DNA of 30,297 bases from an uncultured Bacilli bacterium. Its GTDB lineage: Bacteria; Bacillota_I; Bacilli_A; RF39; UBA660. This document shows, in pieces, positions 14,901-23,228 of this stretch. The stretch spans positions 1-30,297 of the forward strand of contig CAKPNP010000013.1 in assembly GCA_934169415.1 (NCBI GenBank). The letters are read 5' to 3'. Both the position numbers and the translations under genes were made by a program. Under the pieces are notes generated by a model. That model had not been told where the DNA came from and did not search any database. It was given only the letters and a program-made list of their open reading frames with translations. Numbering within the stretch: position 1 is the stretch's first letter; every line of letters starts with the position of its first letter.

Positions 14901-14946
14901 TTGACAAAACTAATGAAATTATATCGTTTATCATTAGTTTTGTCAA
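14901..14946. repeat. 46-bp perfect inverted repeat in the intergenic region
   Basis: Two 16-bp arms (TTGACAAAACTAATGA, 14901-14916, and its exact complement, 14931-14946) flank a 14-base centre. Neither side has a T tract, so it is not an intrinsic terminator. The minus-strand copy of the arm supplies a -35 box and the centre a -10 box, so this is more likely a DNA control site. The rest of the 14762-15039 stretch is A/T-rich with no further gene that I can support. Confidence 0.75.
14918..14946 (-). promoter_or_regulatory. Fully consensus promoter inside the inverted repeat, directed at rel
   Basis: TTGACA (14941-14946), exactly 17 bases, TATAAT (14918-14923) on the minus strand. It would start a transcript near 14911 that runs about 200 bases to the rel leader ORF, giving either a long rel leader or a small RNA ending before it. 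The far arm of the repeat covers the start point, so a protein bound to both arms could block it. Confidence 0.7.
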
Positions 14947-15039
14947 AAAAATTAATCATTGAAATTACATAAATTGACTAATTATTAAAATATGATATTT
15001 AACAATGTAAAATCTTACCTTTTAACATTTTAAAATAAA

Positions 15040-15068
15040 CAAAAACGAGAATTTTTTATATTCCCGTT
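15040..15068 (-). terminator. Intrinsic terminator of the helix-turn-helix gene
   Basis: An 8-bp stem with one G-U pair (15044-15051 with 15061-15068), a 9-base loop and a short T run on the minus strand, ten bases past the stop codon. Confidence 0.75.
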
Positions 15069-15077
15069 ATAATAAAT

Positions 15078-15407
15078 TTATTTAACTAGTCCAGCTTCCT
15101 TTAAAACTGAATACACACATGAATAACTTCTTCTATTATAAAATTTACAAAATCTTAATATACTTACAGTACTTCTTTTATATAAACTTATTATATAATC
15201 TTTTTCTTTTTGACTCATTTTATTTATAGGTTCTTTATTTTTATTACCATGAACTAATGAAATAGTACCATCCAATATTTCTTTTTTTAATTTCAAAATA
15301 TATTTAGGATGATAATTAGTTATATCTGCTATGTCTTTATAAGTTAAATATGAATCTCCAGATAATTTTTCCTTAATAAGTTTTACAGCTTCCATTTTAT
15401 TATTCAT
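15078..15407 (-). CDS. Transposase-derived helix-turn-helix protein
   Basis: A 109-residue protein that resembles only the N-terminal DNA-binding part of ISNCY/IS1202-type transposases: a first helix-turn-helix (SYLTYKDIADITNYHPKYIL, about 19-38), the typical VHGNKNKEP linker, then a second helical segment (KMSQKEKDYIISLYKR). The DDE catalytic domain is absent and no remnant of it or of terminal repeats is visible nearby. It has its own extended -10 promoter, an AGGTG ribosome site and a terminator, so it looks like an expressed, perhaps domesticated, DNA-binding protein rather than a freshly truncated insertion sequence. Family assignment is by motif memory and only moderately sure. Confidence 0.7.
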   Translation of the reverse strand: MNNKMEAVKLIKEKLSGDSYLTYKDIADITNYHPKYILKLKKEILDGTISLVHGNKNKEPINKMSQKEKDYIISLYKRSTVSILRFCKFYNRRSYSCVYSVLKEAGLVK

Positions 15408-15423
15408 AAAATCACCTATATAA

Positions 15424-15432
15424 ATTATATCA
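15424..15432 (-). promoter_or_regulatory. Extended -10 promoter of the helix-turn-helix gene
   Basis: TGATATAAT on the minus strand, a TGn-extended perfect -10 box, about 20 bases before the start codon. The -35 region is weak (TTAGTC at 18 bases). Confidence 0.55.
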
Positions 15433-15457
15433 CAAAAGTAACATTTTGACTAAATAA

Positions 15458-17233
15458 TTATTTAATAAAAGTTTTAATTCTTTCATATTCTTTTTCGTAT
15501 AATAGATTTTCTTGCATCCTTTTATTGCAATATTCTGAAACTTTAATAATTTGTTCTTTATAATAATTATCATTTTCTCTATTAGGAGTACTTAATATAT
15601 AATTTGTAAGTAATCTTTGTTGTAATATATCAGGATATCTTCTAATTGGAGATGTACAATGTGAATAATAATTTAAATAAAGGCCAAAATGTCCAATATT
15701 ATTAATCGTATAATAAGCTTTAGGATACATTTTAGATAATGAATCTAATAATTTAATATATTTTTGTTTATCTACATAATTTTTATCCACAGTATTTTTT
15801 AAATCTAATAATTTAGAATAATTTTCTGTATTATCAGGTGTAGTATGACATCTATATATAAATGGATAATTTAAATTACTAAATAACTCAGCTGTTAATC
15901 TATTTACTAATATCATTGACTCTTCTACTATTATTTCAGAATTAGTTCTTTTTTGATATTCATTTTTATTATAATATATATCTTTTTTTAAAGTATCTTC
16001 AATAACTCTATAAAGAGTTTTATCTGGATTTTTATTTTTTAATATTAAAGCCATATCACTTAAATTTAATAAAGTTTTACTTAATGTGTCATCACTTGGT
16101 TTTGAAAGTATACCATCAACTTCTTTATATGAACATTTTTTATCCACCATAATATAATCACTATATATTTTAAAATCACCAACTGTACCATCTTTATAAA
16201 CTTTAACTTCATATACAAAAACAGATTTATTAGATAAATTATTTAAAGATATAATATTATTAGAAAGTTCCACTGGAAGCATTGGAATTATTTGGTCTGA
16301 TAAATATATTGTTTCACTTCTTCTTAAAGCTTCCTTATCCAAATGTGAATTTTCTTTTATATATGTATCTACTCTTGCAATATACACTTTTAAATTATAG
16401 TAATCCCCATAATCTTTAATACTTAAAGCATCATCCATATCAAGAGTTGATTCTGAGTCTATAGTAATTATATAATCACGAGGCATATTTATTTCACTAC
16501 GTTCAAGAATAGAAAAACCATTTTTAATATCATACTTTTTATTTAATGAATCCATGTTTTCCACAGTTATTTCATTATTTTCTAAGGAAGATAAAATACT
16601 TTTATAAAAATCTAATTTAGAATCTTGTTTTAATATTTCTAATTTTAATAATTTAGATACATAAATATACTCTTTATTACTCAATTTAAATTTAGGTTTA
16701 CTAATAAATTCATGAATAACACTATCTATATAAATAGGATCACAACTAATAATTAAGTTTTCAATTAATTTAATAAAGATATGGTTACCATCTTTATCTT
16801 GTAAATTAATATAATATGGATATAAATTTAAAATCTGCCTTAAATATGAAATATTTTTAATATCAAAAATAATACTATAAATAAATTCAAATTGGTCATG
16901 AGAATCTATTATTTTTTTAACTGATAAAAATAAATCATTGATACTTTGTATATTATTTATAATTTCACTTTTATTTTTAATTTCACTATCATATATTTTA
17001 TGAAGTAAAATATTTAATTCTTTTATTATAACATTTATATTTTTATACTCATCTGATATTAAATTAATTAATGTCTTCTTTAAGTTTTTAATATAATCCA
17101 TAGAATCAGTATCATTTATATAATCATATAACGTTTTAATTAAACTAAATATTATATCATCATCACATAATATTATTAACTCATCATAACTAAGAGTTTT
17201 TATTTTTAATAAATTATATATTTTATGCCTCAC
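15458..17233 (-). CDS. RNase II/R-family 3'-5' exoribonuclease, divergent domain layout
   Basis: A 591-residue protein with a full RNB catalytic domain from about 245 to the C-terminus. The metal-binding Asp cluster IDSESTLDMDDALSI has Asp259, 265, 267 and 268 at exactly the spacing of RNase R, and HCTSPIRRYPDILQQRLL matches the conserved active-site arginine segment. The family degrades RNA processively from the 3' end. Unlike RNase R, no cold-shock domains are recognisable in the ~245-residue N-terminus, which is mostly helical and unlike anything I know, and the protein ends about 30 residues past the SPIRRYPD segment with no S1 domain. The start is GTG, five bases after AGGGTGG. An extended -10 TGATATACT lies at 17252-17260, at the edge of the preceding terminator. 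Confidence 0.85.
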   Translation of the reverse strand: MRHKIYNLLKIKTLSYDELIILCDDDIIFSLIKTLYDYINDTDSMDYIKNLKKTLINLISDEYKNINVIIKELNILLHKIYDSEIKNKSEIINNIQSINDLFLSVKKIIDSHDQFEFIYSIIFDIKNISYLRQILNLYPYYINLQDKDGNHIFIKLIENLIISCDPIYIDSVIHEFISKPKFKLSNKEYIYVSKLLKLEILKQDSKLDFYKSILSSLENNEITVENMDSLNKKYDIKNGFSILERSEINMPRDYIITIDSESTLDMDDALSIKDYGDYYNLKVYIARVDTYIKENSHLDKEALRRSETIYLSDQIIPMLPVELSNNIISLNNLSNKSVFVYEVKVYKDGTVGDFKIYSDYIMVDKKCSYKEVDGILSKPSDDTLSKTLLNLSDMALILKNKNPDKTLYRVIEDTLKKDIYYNKNEYQKRTNSEIIVEESMILVNRLTAELFSNLNYPFIYRCHTTPDNTENYSKLLDLKNTVDKNYVDKQKYIKLLDSLSKMYPKAYYTINNIGHFGLYLNYYSHCTSPIRRYPDILQQRLLTNYILSTPNRENDNYYKEQIIKVSEYCNKRMQENLLYEKEYERIKTFIK

Positions 17234-17251
17234 TTTTACCACCCTAAAATA

Positions 17252-17260
17252 AGTATATCA
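17252..17260 (-). promoter_or_regulatory. Candidate extended -10 promoter of the RNB gene
   Basis: TGATATACT on the minus strand directly after the T tract of the upstream terminator, about 20 bases before the GTG start. No good -35 box is present. Confidence 0.4.
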
Positions 17261-17284
17261 AAAAAAAGAAGATTTTACTCTTCT
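17259..17284 (-). terminator. Intrinsic terminator of the ABC-transporter operon
   Basis: A 6-bp stem (17267-17272 with 17279-17284) with a 6-base loop and a long T run on the minus strand, overlapping the stop codon of the gene ending at 17275. Confidence 0.75.
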
Positions 17285-18861
17285 ATTTTAATAATTTCAT
17301 TAACATTTGAACTAATATAAGTTATTTTAAGAATATCTCCTACTTTTACAAATGGAAGTATATCCTCGCTTACTTTAATACTAGCCTTATAAATATCATT
17401 ATTTGATTTTAAATAGTAATGTGTTATGCCATCTAAAACAGCGGAATTAATAGCTGTAACTTTTATTTCTGAAGTTTTAGTTTGATCAGAATTTACTGCA
17501 TTACCCAAATAATTTTTTGCTGCAGCTTTAATTCCCTCATTAGCATCTGTTACTACTACTTTTTGATAATCTTGGTAATCAACAAATGCATACATTTTAA
17601 CTAATCCAGCATTATCTTTTAGACTCATTAAATATGTTGGTTTACCATTTAAATTGATTATTAGTGGGAATGTGGATGTATATTTCATCTGTTGTACAGC
17701 ACCTTCAGCTGAGGCCATTGCTGAATATTCTTCAGCTCCAGCTACATTATAAAATTTAGTTTCTTTTGTTCTTAAGTTAGTTAATATAAATCCTATATTA
17801 GATTCATCTGTAACAACTGAAGTTATACCTGTATATAAATATATATCATCATTCATAGCTAAATAATTATAGCCTTCTGTTGCCATTACAACTTCTTTTT
17901 GACCAAACAATGAATTTATAAATCCATTTTTATAGCTTCCCCAATCGTTAACTTGTTCAATAATTAAATCAGCTGAGTATACATGATCTATCCAAGTTGG
18001 TACATCTTTTACATCATATTTTATAGATTCTCCAGTAACAGGATTTAATACAACTACTCCACTAATATCTTTTTTCATACCAACTGCTGTATATTTTATT
18101 GTTTGAGCAATCCAATATGGATTACCTTCTTCATCTATTTCAAATGATACTTCACCAAATATTTCAGTTGGATAAGAAAATCTTAATTTTCTATATAAAT
18201 CTTCATTTAATATACTAGAAGGCATATATTTCATACCCTTATCTAATCTAACTAAATTAGCTTCACCCGTTACAGAATCAACTGTTATATAACCCTTTAC
18301 TCCATCTTTATGATTAGTAAAATATTTTATTAATCCAGAGTATTCTAATGGTGTCACGCGAATTATAGTATTATTGTAATTAATTTGTGTATACATATTT
18401 GATACATCAAATTGTGATACTAAATCTGTCATTTGCCCCATAACTCTATCGCCTAATTTTTCTGATGAATCTTTATCTAATAAAGCTAATTTATTAAAAT
18501 CAACTAAAGCTACATCTGTAGCAAAATTTCCATCAGTTATAGATATTCTTTCATAATAAGATTTTGAATTTAATAATGGTGTATTTATAAAATTAATTAT
18601 CAAAATCAAACAAAATACACTTATTACAATAAGAGGTAATATATAAATTATTTTACTCATTTTATTAACTTTTCTTTTTTTAACAATCAAATCTATATTA
18701 TTTATAGATAATGTTATAAATGATAAAAATGTATATAACATAATTAAAAAGAATATAAAAAACCAAAAACCAAACGAATGAATATTAATAGCAGGAAGTG
18801 TAAAATAATACACTATAAATCCTACTATTAATGTTATTATTAAATTTATTATTTTTTTCAT
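17275..18861 (-). CDS. Large membrane protein of unknown function, partner of the ABC transporter
   Basis: A 528-residue protein starting at an ATG seven bases after GGAG; earlier start codons lack a site. Three hydrophobic segments (about residues 3-22, 28-52 and 70-95) precede a large, mixed alpha/beta region of roughly 430 residues that should lie outside the membrane. Motif-like stretches include YITVDSVTGEANLV, VVVLNPVTGESIKYDV and a small C-terminal OB-like region (about 455-528). The paired D-x-V-T-G-E stretches look like a repeated beta-module recalling PepSY-type folds, but I cannot assign a family. It begins four bases after the MacB-type ABC gene and shares its terminator, so it probably works with that transporter at the envelope. 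Confidence 0.8.
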   Translation of the reverse strand: MKKIINLIITLIVGFIVYYFTLPAINIHSFGFWFFIFFLIMLYTFLSFITLSINNIDLIVKKRKVNKMSKIIYILPLIVISVFCLILIINFINTPLLNSKSYYERISITDGNFATDVALVDFNKLALLDKDSSEKLGDRVMGQMTDLVSQFDVSNMYTQINYNNTIIRVTPLEYSGLIKYFTNHKDGVKGYITVDSVTGEANLVRLDKGMKYMPSSILNEDLYRKLRFSYPTEIFGEVSFEIDEEGNPYWIAQTIKYTAVGMKKDISGVVVLNPVTGESIKYDVKDVPTWIDHVYSADLIIEQVNDWGSYKNGFINSLFGQKEVVMATEGYNYLAMNDDIYLYTGITSVVTDESNIGFILTNLRTKETKFYNVAGAEEYSAMASAEGAVQQMKYTSTFPLIINLNGKPTYLMSLKDNAGLVKMYAFVDYQDYQKVVVTDANEGIKAAAKNYLGNAVNSDQTKTSEIKVTAINSAVLDGITHYYLKSNNDIYKASIKVSEDILPFVKVGDILKITYISSNVNEIIKIEE

Positions 18862-18865
18862 ATAA

Positions 18866-21424
18866 TTACTCCGTTCTAAGTGATATAACAGGATCTTTTT
18901 TACTTGCCATATTAGATGGAACAAGACCAGCAAATAAAGTAAGAAGAACTGAAATAACAACTAATATTATAGCCCCTACTATAGGTAATTTAGATAAAGA
19001 TGAAATTCCAGTTATAGATTTTATTACAGAATTTATTGGGATATTTAAAAGTATTGTTACTAATATGCCTAATACTCCAGCAAATAGTCCTTCTATAAAT
19101 GTTTCAGCGTTAAATACACGAGTTACATCTTTTTTACTTGCCCCAATTGCTCTTAAAATACCTATTTCTTTTGTTCTTTCAATTACTGAAATATATGTAA
19201 TAATAGATATCATTATAGATGAAACAACAAGTGATATACTTACAAAAGCAATTAATATATAACTTATTGCATTAATTATAGTTGTAACAGAGCTCATCAT
19301 TACTCCAACTATATCAGTATATACTATTTTCTTATCATCTTCTAATGTAGAATTATAATCATTTATAATAGATATTATAGAATCTTTTGCTTCAAAATCT
19401 TTTGGATATAATTCTATACTACTAGGATTATCTATGGAACATACACCTAATATATTTAAATTATCCAAATAAGTAGATTTAGAATTTTCCATATATTGAG
19501 CTATTACATTAGCATATTCCTCTTTTGATAATGTTTGCAAATATTTTTTTTGACTAGCTGTTAAATCATTTAAAGAAAACTCAGTATTAGAAAATTTTAA
19601 ACCAGTAAAAATATTTACATCAGGATTATTTAATTGTTCTTTAACTATTTTACTTTCATTTATTTTATTTATTGCATAATTAGTTAATTCTTTAGTATAT
19701 CCTATAACACCAGTTGTAGTTGCTTTAGAATCCTCACCAATTTTAATTATACCAACTACTTTTAGTTCTATAGCATTATTAATTACTTTTTTCATATAAC
19801 TAGAATCTTTAGATTTATCTATCCATATATTATTTTGTTTTTGATAGTAATCTGTATTTAAAACTAATTTATATTTTAAACCAATTATTTTATCATAATC
19901 ATAACTAATTACTTCTTTTTTATCAATAGCCTCACCACTCATTATTTTTTGTAAGCTATTTCTTAATTCTTCTTGATCTAATAATCCTAGTGAATATAAA
20001 GCATAATCACTAACTTGATTATTTTTATCCATTATTAAGACCAATTCATCATAGTTTTCTGGTAATTTACCTGCAACTAATTCATAACTATTATTTAATA
20101 ATTCTTTATTACTAGTTAACTCAGTAAATGAATCCATCTCTCCCATAGCCATCATGCTACTCATACTAGTTTTTGTATCATCACCTAACCCTAGATTTTC
20201 AAAAACTGTACTTGGATTAACTTTTATTATATCATCATTATTTTCTTTATATATGTTAAGTGATATATCATATTTATATCTTATTTCACTTACATAATCA
20301 TATATATTTGTCTTACCACTTTCAATATACTCTTTAAAACTCTTTAAATCATTAACATTAGATCCCTTAGCCATAGATGATAACATATCAGTCATTATGT
20401 TATTTGAGTATACCTTATCATTATAATTATTTGTATTTTCTTTTGATTCCATAAGTGTAGTCATTATAGTTGTACTATCCATACTAGTTTTATCAAGAGT
20501 TAGTGGATAAAGTGATAAAGTATCTTCTTCTACTTTTTTTATATAACTATTTAAACCACTTGATAAAGATAATATTAAAGCTATACCAATAATTCCAATA
20601 GATCCCGCAAAAGAAGTTAATATAGTTCTACCTTTTTTAGTCATTAAATTATTTAAAGATAAAGATAAAGCTGTAAATAAACTCATAGATGTTTTTTTAC
20701 TTTTTCTTTTTTCAGTTTCTAAATCTTTTTTAGTATTCTTACTTCCATCATAAGGATTTGAGTCACTTATTATAACTCCATCTTTTAATTCTATTATTCT
20801 AGTTGAATATAAAGAAGCTAATTCAGGATTATGTGTTACCATAATAACTAACTTATTTTTCGCAACCTTTTTTAATAAATCCATTATTTGTTTACTTGTT
20901 TCAGAATCCAAAGCACCAGTTGGTTCATCTGCTAATATAATATCAGGATCAGATACCAATGCACGTGCTATTGCAACCCTTTGCATTTGACCACCTGATA
21001 ATTGATTTGGTCTTTTATTAATATGTGATTCTAATCCAACTTCTTTTAGTGCTTTTTTAGCCTTTTTTCTTCTTTCTTGCTTTGATACACCAGATAAAGT
21101 TAAAGCTAGTTCAACATTTTGTAATATTGTTTGATGAGATATTAAATTATAACTTTGAAATACGAAACCAACTCTATGATTTCTATAACTGTCCCAAGCT
21201 CTATCTGTATATTTTTTTGTACTTACCTCATTTATTATTAAATCCCCGGTATCATACTTATCAAGACCACCTATTATATTTAAAAGTGTAGTTTTACCTG
21301 AGCCTGAAGGACCTAAAATCGAAGCAAACTCATTATCTCTAAAATTTATAGAAACATTATCTAAAGCAATTTGTTTTAAATTATCTGTTTTATAAACTTT
21401 ACTTATATTTTTTATTTCTAACAT
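18866..21424 (-). CDS. MacB-type ABC transporter, fused ATPase and FtsX-like permease
   Basis: An 852-residue fusion. The N-terminal LolD/MacB-type ATPase (1 to about 225) has Walker A GPSGSGKT (38-45), Q-loop Gln90, signature LSGGQ (142-146), Walker B IILADE (162-167) and switch His198. The permease follows: one membrane segment near 265-290, a large ~420-residue extracytoplasmic domain, then three membrane segments near 715-845 with the FtsX-family stretch SVIERTKEIGILRAIGASKKDV. Such type VII ABC proteins perform mechanical work across the membrane or move peptides, rather than moving small solutes. In Gram-positives they are linked to peptide sensing or resistance. AGGAGG precedes the ATG; promoter TTGACA-17-TAAAAT lies upstream, overlapping the divergent HdeD promoter region. 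Confidence 0.93.
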   Translation of the reverse strand: MLEIKNISKVYKTDNLKQIALDNVSINFRDNEFASILGPSGSGKTTLLNIIGGLDKYDTGDLIINEVSTKKYTDRAWDSYRNHRVGFVFQSYNLISHQTILQNVELALTLSGVSKQERRKKAKKALKEVGLESHINKRPNQLSGGQMQRVAIARALVSDPDIILADEPTGALDSETSKQIMDLLKKVAKNKLVIMVTHNPELASLYSTRIIELKDGVIISDSNPYDGSKNTKKDLETEKRKSKKTSMSLFTALSLSLNNLMTKKGRTILTSFAGSIGIIGIALILSLSSGLNSYIKKVEEDTLSLYPLTLDKTSMDSTTIMTTLMESKENTNNYNDKVYSNNIMTDMLSSMAKGSNVNDLKSFKEYIESGKTNIYDYVSEIRYKYDISLNIYKENNDDIIKVNPSTVFENLGLGDDTKTSMSSMMAMGEMDSFTELTSNKELLNNSYELVAGKLPENYDELVLIMDKNNQVSDYALYSLGLLDQEELRNSLQKIMSGEAIDKKEVISYDYDKIIGLKYKLVLNTDYYQKQNNIWIDKSKDSSYMKKVINNAIELKVVGIIKIGEDSKATTTGVIGYTKELTNYAINKINESKIVKEQLNNPDVNIFTGLKFSNTEFSLNDLTASQKKYLQTLSKEEYANVIAQYMENSKSTYLDNLNILGVCSIDNPSSIELYPKDFEAKDSIISIINDYNSTLEDDKKIVYTDIVGVMMSSVTTIINAISYILIAFVSISLVVSSIMISIITYISVIERTKEIGILRAIGASKKDVTRVFNAETFIEGLFAGVLGILVTILLNIPINSVIKSITGISSLSKLPIVGAIILVVISVLLTLFAGLVPSNMASKKDPVISLRTE

Positions 21425-21459
21425 TTTTCCTCCTTATATACACTATGTCTTATTTGATT

Positions 21460-21488
21460 ATTTTATATCTTGTTTATATATTTGTCAA
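21460..21488 (-). promoter_or_regulatory. Promoter of the ABC-transporter operon
   Basis: Perfect TTGACA (21483-21488), 17 bases, TAAAAT (21460-21465) on the minus strand. Its -35 box abuts that of the divergent promoter at 21490-21518. Confidence 0.75.
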
Positions 21489-21489
21489 C

Positions 21490-21518
21490 TTGATTATATT
21501 CATAATTTAAGATATAAT
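21490..21518 (+). promoter_or_regulatory. Promoter of the HdeD-like gene
   Basis: TTGATT (21490-21495), 17 bases, perfect TATAAT (21513-21518). The -10 box is 15 bases before the ATG, so the transcript has a very short leader carrying GGTGGTG. Confidence 0.7.
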
Positions 21519-21533
21519 TATGGTGGTGATTAT

Positions 21534-22064
21534 ATGAAAAAAGTAGAAATAATTGTTAGTAATAGCAAAAACAACTTATTTAGTTCTATTATATTTTTAT
21601 TATTTGGTATAGTATTATTTACTAACCCAGGCGGAATCCTTAAATTTCTATCTTACATAGCTGGTGGAGTATTAATATTAATTGGAATTATTAATATATT
21701 AGGATATATAAAAACACTTAAAAATTTAAATATTGAAAAAAACATCAAATTAATAAGTGGTATTATATTAATTGTATTAGGATTAATTGTTATATTTTTT
21801 TCTTCATTTATTGAAACTACTATAAGATTAATAGTTGGAATTTGGTTAATATACTGTGGAATAATTAAAATAATTGATTCTACTGCATTTAAATCAGATA
21901 AAGTATCTTACTATGTTGATTTAATCATCGGTATATTAATAATTGCATTAGGTTTTTACGTTTCATTAAAAACAAATTTAGTATTAAGTGTTATAGGACT
22001 ATTTATAATTATATATTCTATACTTGATATAATAAGTTATATAGTATTTAAAAGAGCTGCATAG
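21534..22064 (+). CDS. HdeD/DUF308-family membrane protein
   Basis: A 176-residue protein with six hydrophobic segments arranged as three repeated hairpin pairs, each ending in a G-x-x-(L/I)-(I/L)-x-G-(I/L) pattern (GGVLILIGIINI, GIWLIYCGIIKI, the C-terminal SVIGLFIIIYSILDI). This is the layout of the HdeD (DUF308) family, first linked to acid stress in E. coli; in Bacillota its role is unclear. It is divergent from the ABC transporter gene with back-to-back promoters, so the two units may share control. Ends in a small terminator. Confidence 0.85.
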   Translation: MKKVEIIVSNSKNNLFSSIIFLLFGIVLFTNPGGILKFLSYIAGGVLILIGIINILGYIKTLKNLNIEKNIKLISGIILIVLGLIVIFFSSFIETTIRLIVGIWLIYCGIIKIIDSTAFKSDKVSYYVDLIIGILIIALGFYVSLKTNLVLSVIGLFIIIYSILDIISYIVFKRAA

Positions 22065-22072
22065 CTTTTTTT
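22051..22072 (+). terminator. Terminator of the HdeD-like gene
   Basis: An 8-bp stem with one G-U pair (AAAGAGCT / AGCTTTTT) with a GCAT loop and trailing T. The stop codon lies across the loop and second arm. Confidence 0.55.
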
Positions 22073-22104
22073 ACTTATAAACTTATATGTTAATAACTTT
22101 TAAT

Positions 22105-22132
22105 TTGACAAAAACGGAAAAAAAGTTATAAT
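22105..22132 (+). promoter_or_regulatory. Promoter of the unknown gene at 22164
   Basis: Perfect TTGACA (22105-22110), 16 bases, perfect TATAAT (22127-22132), followed by an AGAGGGG ribosome site. Confidence 0.85.
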
Positions 22133-22163
22133 ATATGCCATAAATCGAAAGAGGGGTTAATTT

Positions 22164-23159
22164 ATGAAAAATTTATACTACGATATATGCTTTGATAAAG
22201 ACAATAATAACAGTGCTAATACAAAAAATATGATTGCATTTTGCCATATAATAAATGAATTTGAAGAATTTAGAAAAAATTTATCATCTATAAACGCAAA
22301 AAACTATGAATCCTTTGTACAACAATTATATGAGGTATCTACCGGAAATTTTAAAATTGGGGCTAAAAAAGCTAAAAAATTTTATAATGAAAATAAATCA
22401 GTAATTGACACAATAAATAAATATTCACAAATAAATGAATTTTTAATAGAATTAGATGTTAAATATGAAACAAGTATCGTTTATAAATATATTATGAATA
22501 ATAAAAGTAAAATTATAAAAATTCTTGGTGTATTAGAAGAATTAAAATATTTAGGATTCGAAAAATTTATTTTAGATGAAGAATTTGATTTCACTAAAAA
22601 AACTTATAAGGCTGATGAAATATTTGAAATAAATTTTAAAGTAGTTTATGTAGATAATATAGAAGTAATACCCAATTATGGAGAAGCTATTAGCTATAAA
22701 ACAACAAATTCTAATTATGAAATGAATTTGGAGACTAGTTATGACCACTTTAGTAATTTTGGAAAAAAAATTTACCTAAATAGTTTAGTATTCGATAAAA
22801 ATAGACTTCCTAAAAAAATAGATAAAGAAACTATTTTTAATTTAATCTTAAATCTTAAAGACAGCCAAGAAAAAAATAACACTATCATTAGAGATTCAGT
22901 AGACATGAATATAAAAATTTTAGATTTTCAAGAACTACTAAACTCAATAGATAAAAGAATTAATAATTTGAGTAATATTGAATATAAAGAAAAATTAGTT
23001 TTAGCTTTAGCTAGTATTAAAAATGATTTTGAAAATTTAAAAAAAATATGCTCTGAATATGACAGTAGTATTATAAAACAAGAGCCATTATTAACTAAAG
23101 AAATTTTAGATAATGAAAAAAAAATTGCAATTAAGAATAATGAATTTAGAAAAATATGA
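22164..23159 (+). CDS. Protein of unknown function
   Basis: A 331-residue soluble-looking protein, strongly charged (rich in Lys, Glu, Asn and Ile), with no signal peptide and no membrane segment. The N-terminal ~140 residues and C-terminal ~110 residues look helical, with heptad-like stretches near 245-305 that could be a coiled coil. A central part (about 145-215) looks beta-rich (FEINFKVVYVDNIEVIPNYG). No catalytic motif was recognised. The initiation signals are very strong and the promoter near-consensus, so it is likely expressed well. It ends in TGA, directly before the tRNA-Trp promoter, without a clear terminator. The function cannot be stated. Confidence 0.8.
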   Translation: MKNLYYDICFDKDNNNSANTKNMIAFCHIINEFEEFRKNLSSINAKNYESFVQQLYEVSTGNFKIGAKKAKKFYNENKSVIDTINKYSQINEFLIELDVKYETSIVYKYIMNNKSKIIKILGVLEELKYLGFEKFILDEEFDFTKKTYKADEIFEINFKVVYVDNIEVIPNYGEAISYKTTNSNYEMNLETSYDHFSNFGKKIYLNSLVFDKNRLPKKIDKETIFNLILNLKDSQEKNNTIIRDSVDMNIKILDFQELLNSIDKRINNLSNIEYKEKLVLALASIKNDFENLKKICSEYDSSIIKQEPLLTKEILDNEKKIAIKNNEFRKI

Positions 23160-23188
23160 TTATTAAACTATTATTTTTTTAAATGTTA

Positions 23189-23217
23189 TTGAAATTGATT
23201 ATAATATATGTTATAAT
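23189..23217 (+). promoter_or_regulatory. Promoter of tRNA-Trp
   Basis: TTGAAA (23189-23194), 17 bases, perfect TATAAT (23212-23217), with the tRNA starting 12 bases after the -10 box. An 11-bp perfect inverted repeat (23194-23204 with 23211-23221) covers the spacer and -10 box and may be an operator or chance. Confidence 0.7.
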
Positions 23218-23228
23218 CAATTTGTCTT

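Noticed and set aside
14901..14946. The 46-bp inverted repeat as a bidirectional terminator
   Set aside because: Neither strand has a T tract after the stem, and the element contains a perfect promoter instead.
18831..19262. A 143-codon plus-strand ORF over the end of the ABC transporter
   Set aside because: It mirrors the hydrophobic codons of the FtsX permease on the other strand; no ribosome site or family match.
23194..23221. An 11-bp inverted repeat before tRNA-Trp as terminator of the upstream gene
   Set aside because: It coincides with the spacer and -10 box of a good tRNA promoter, is all but free of G+C, and has no T tract.
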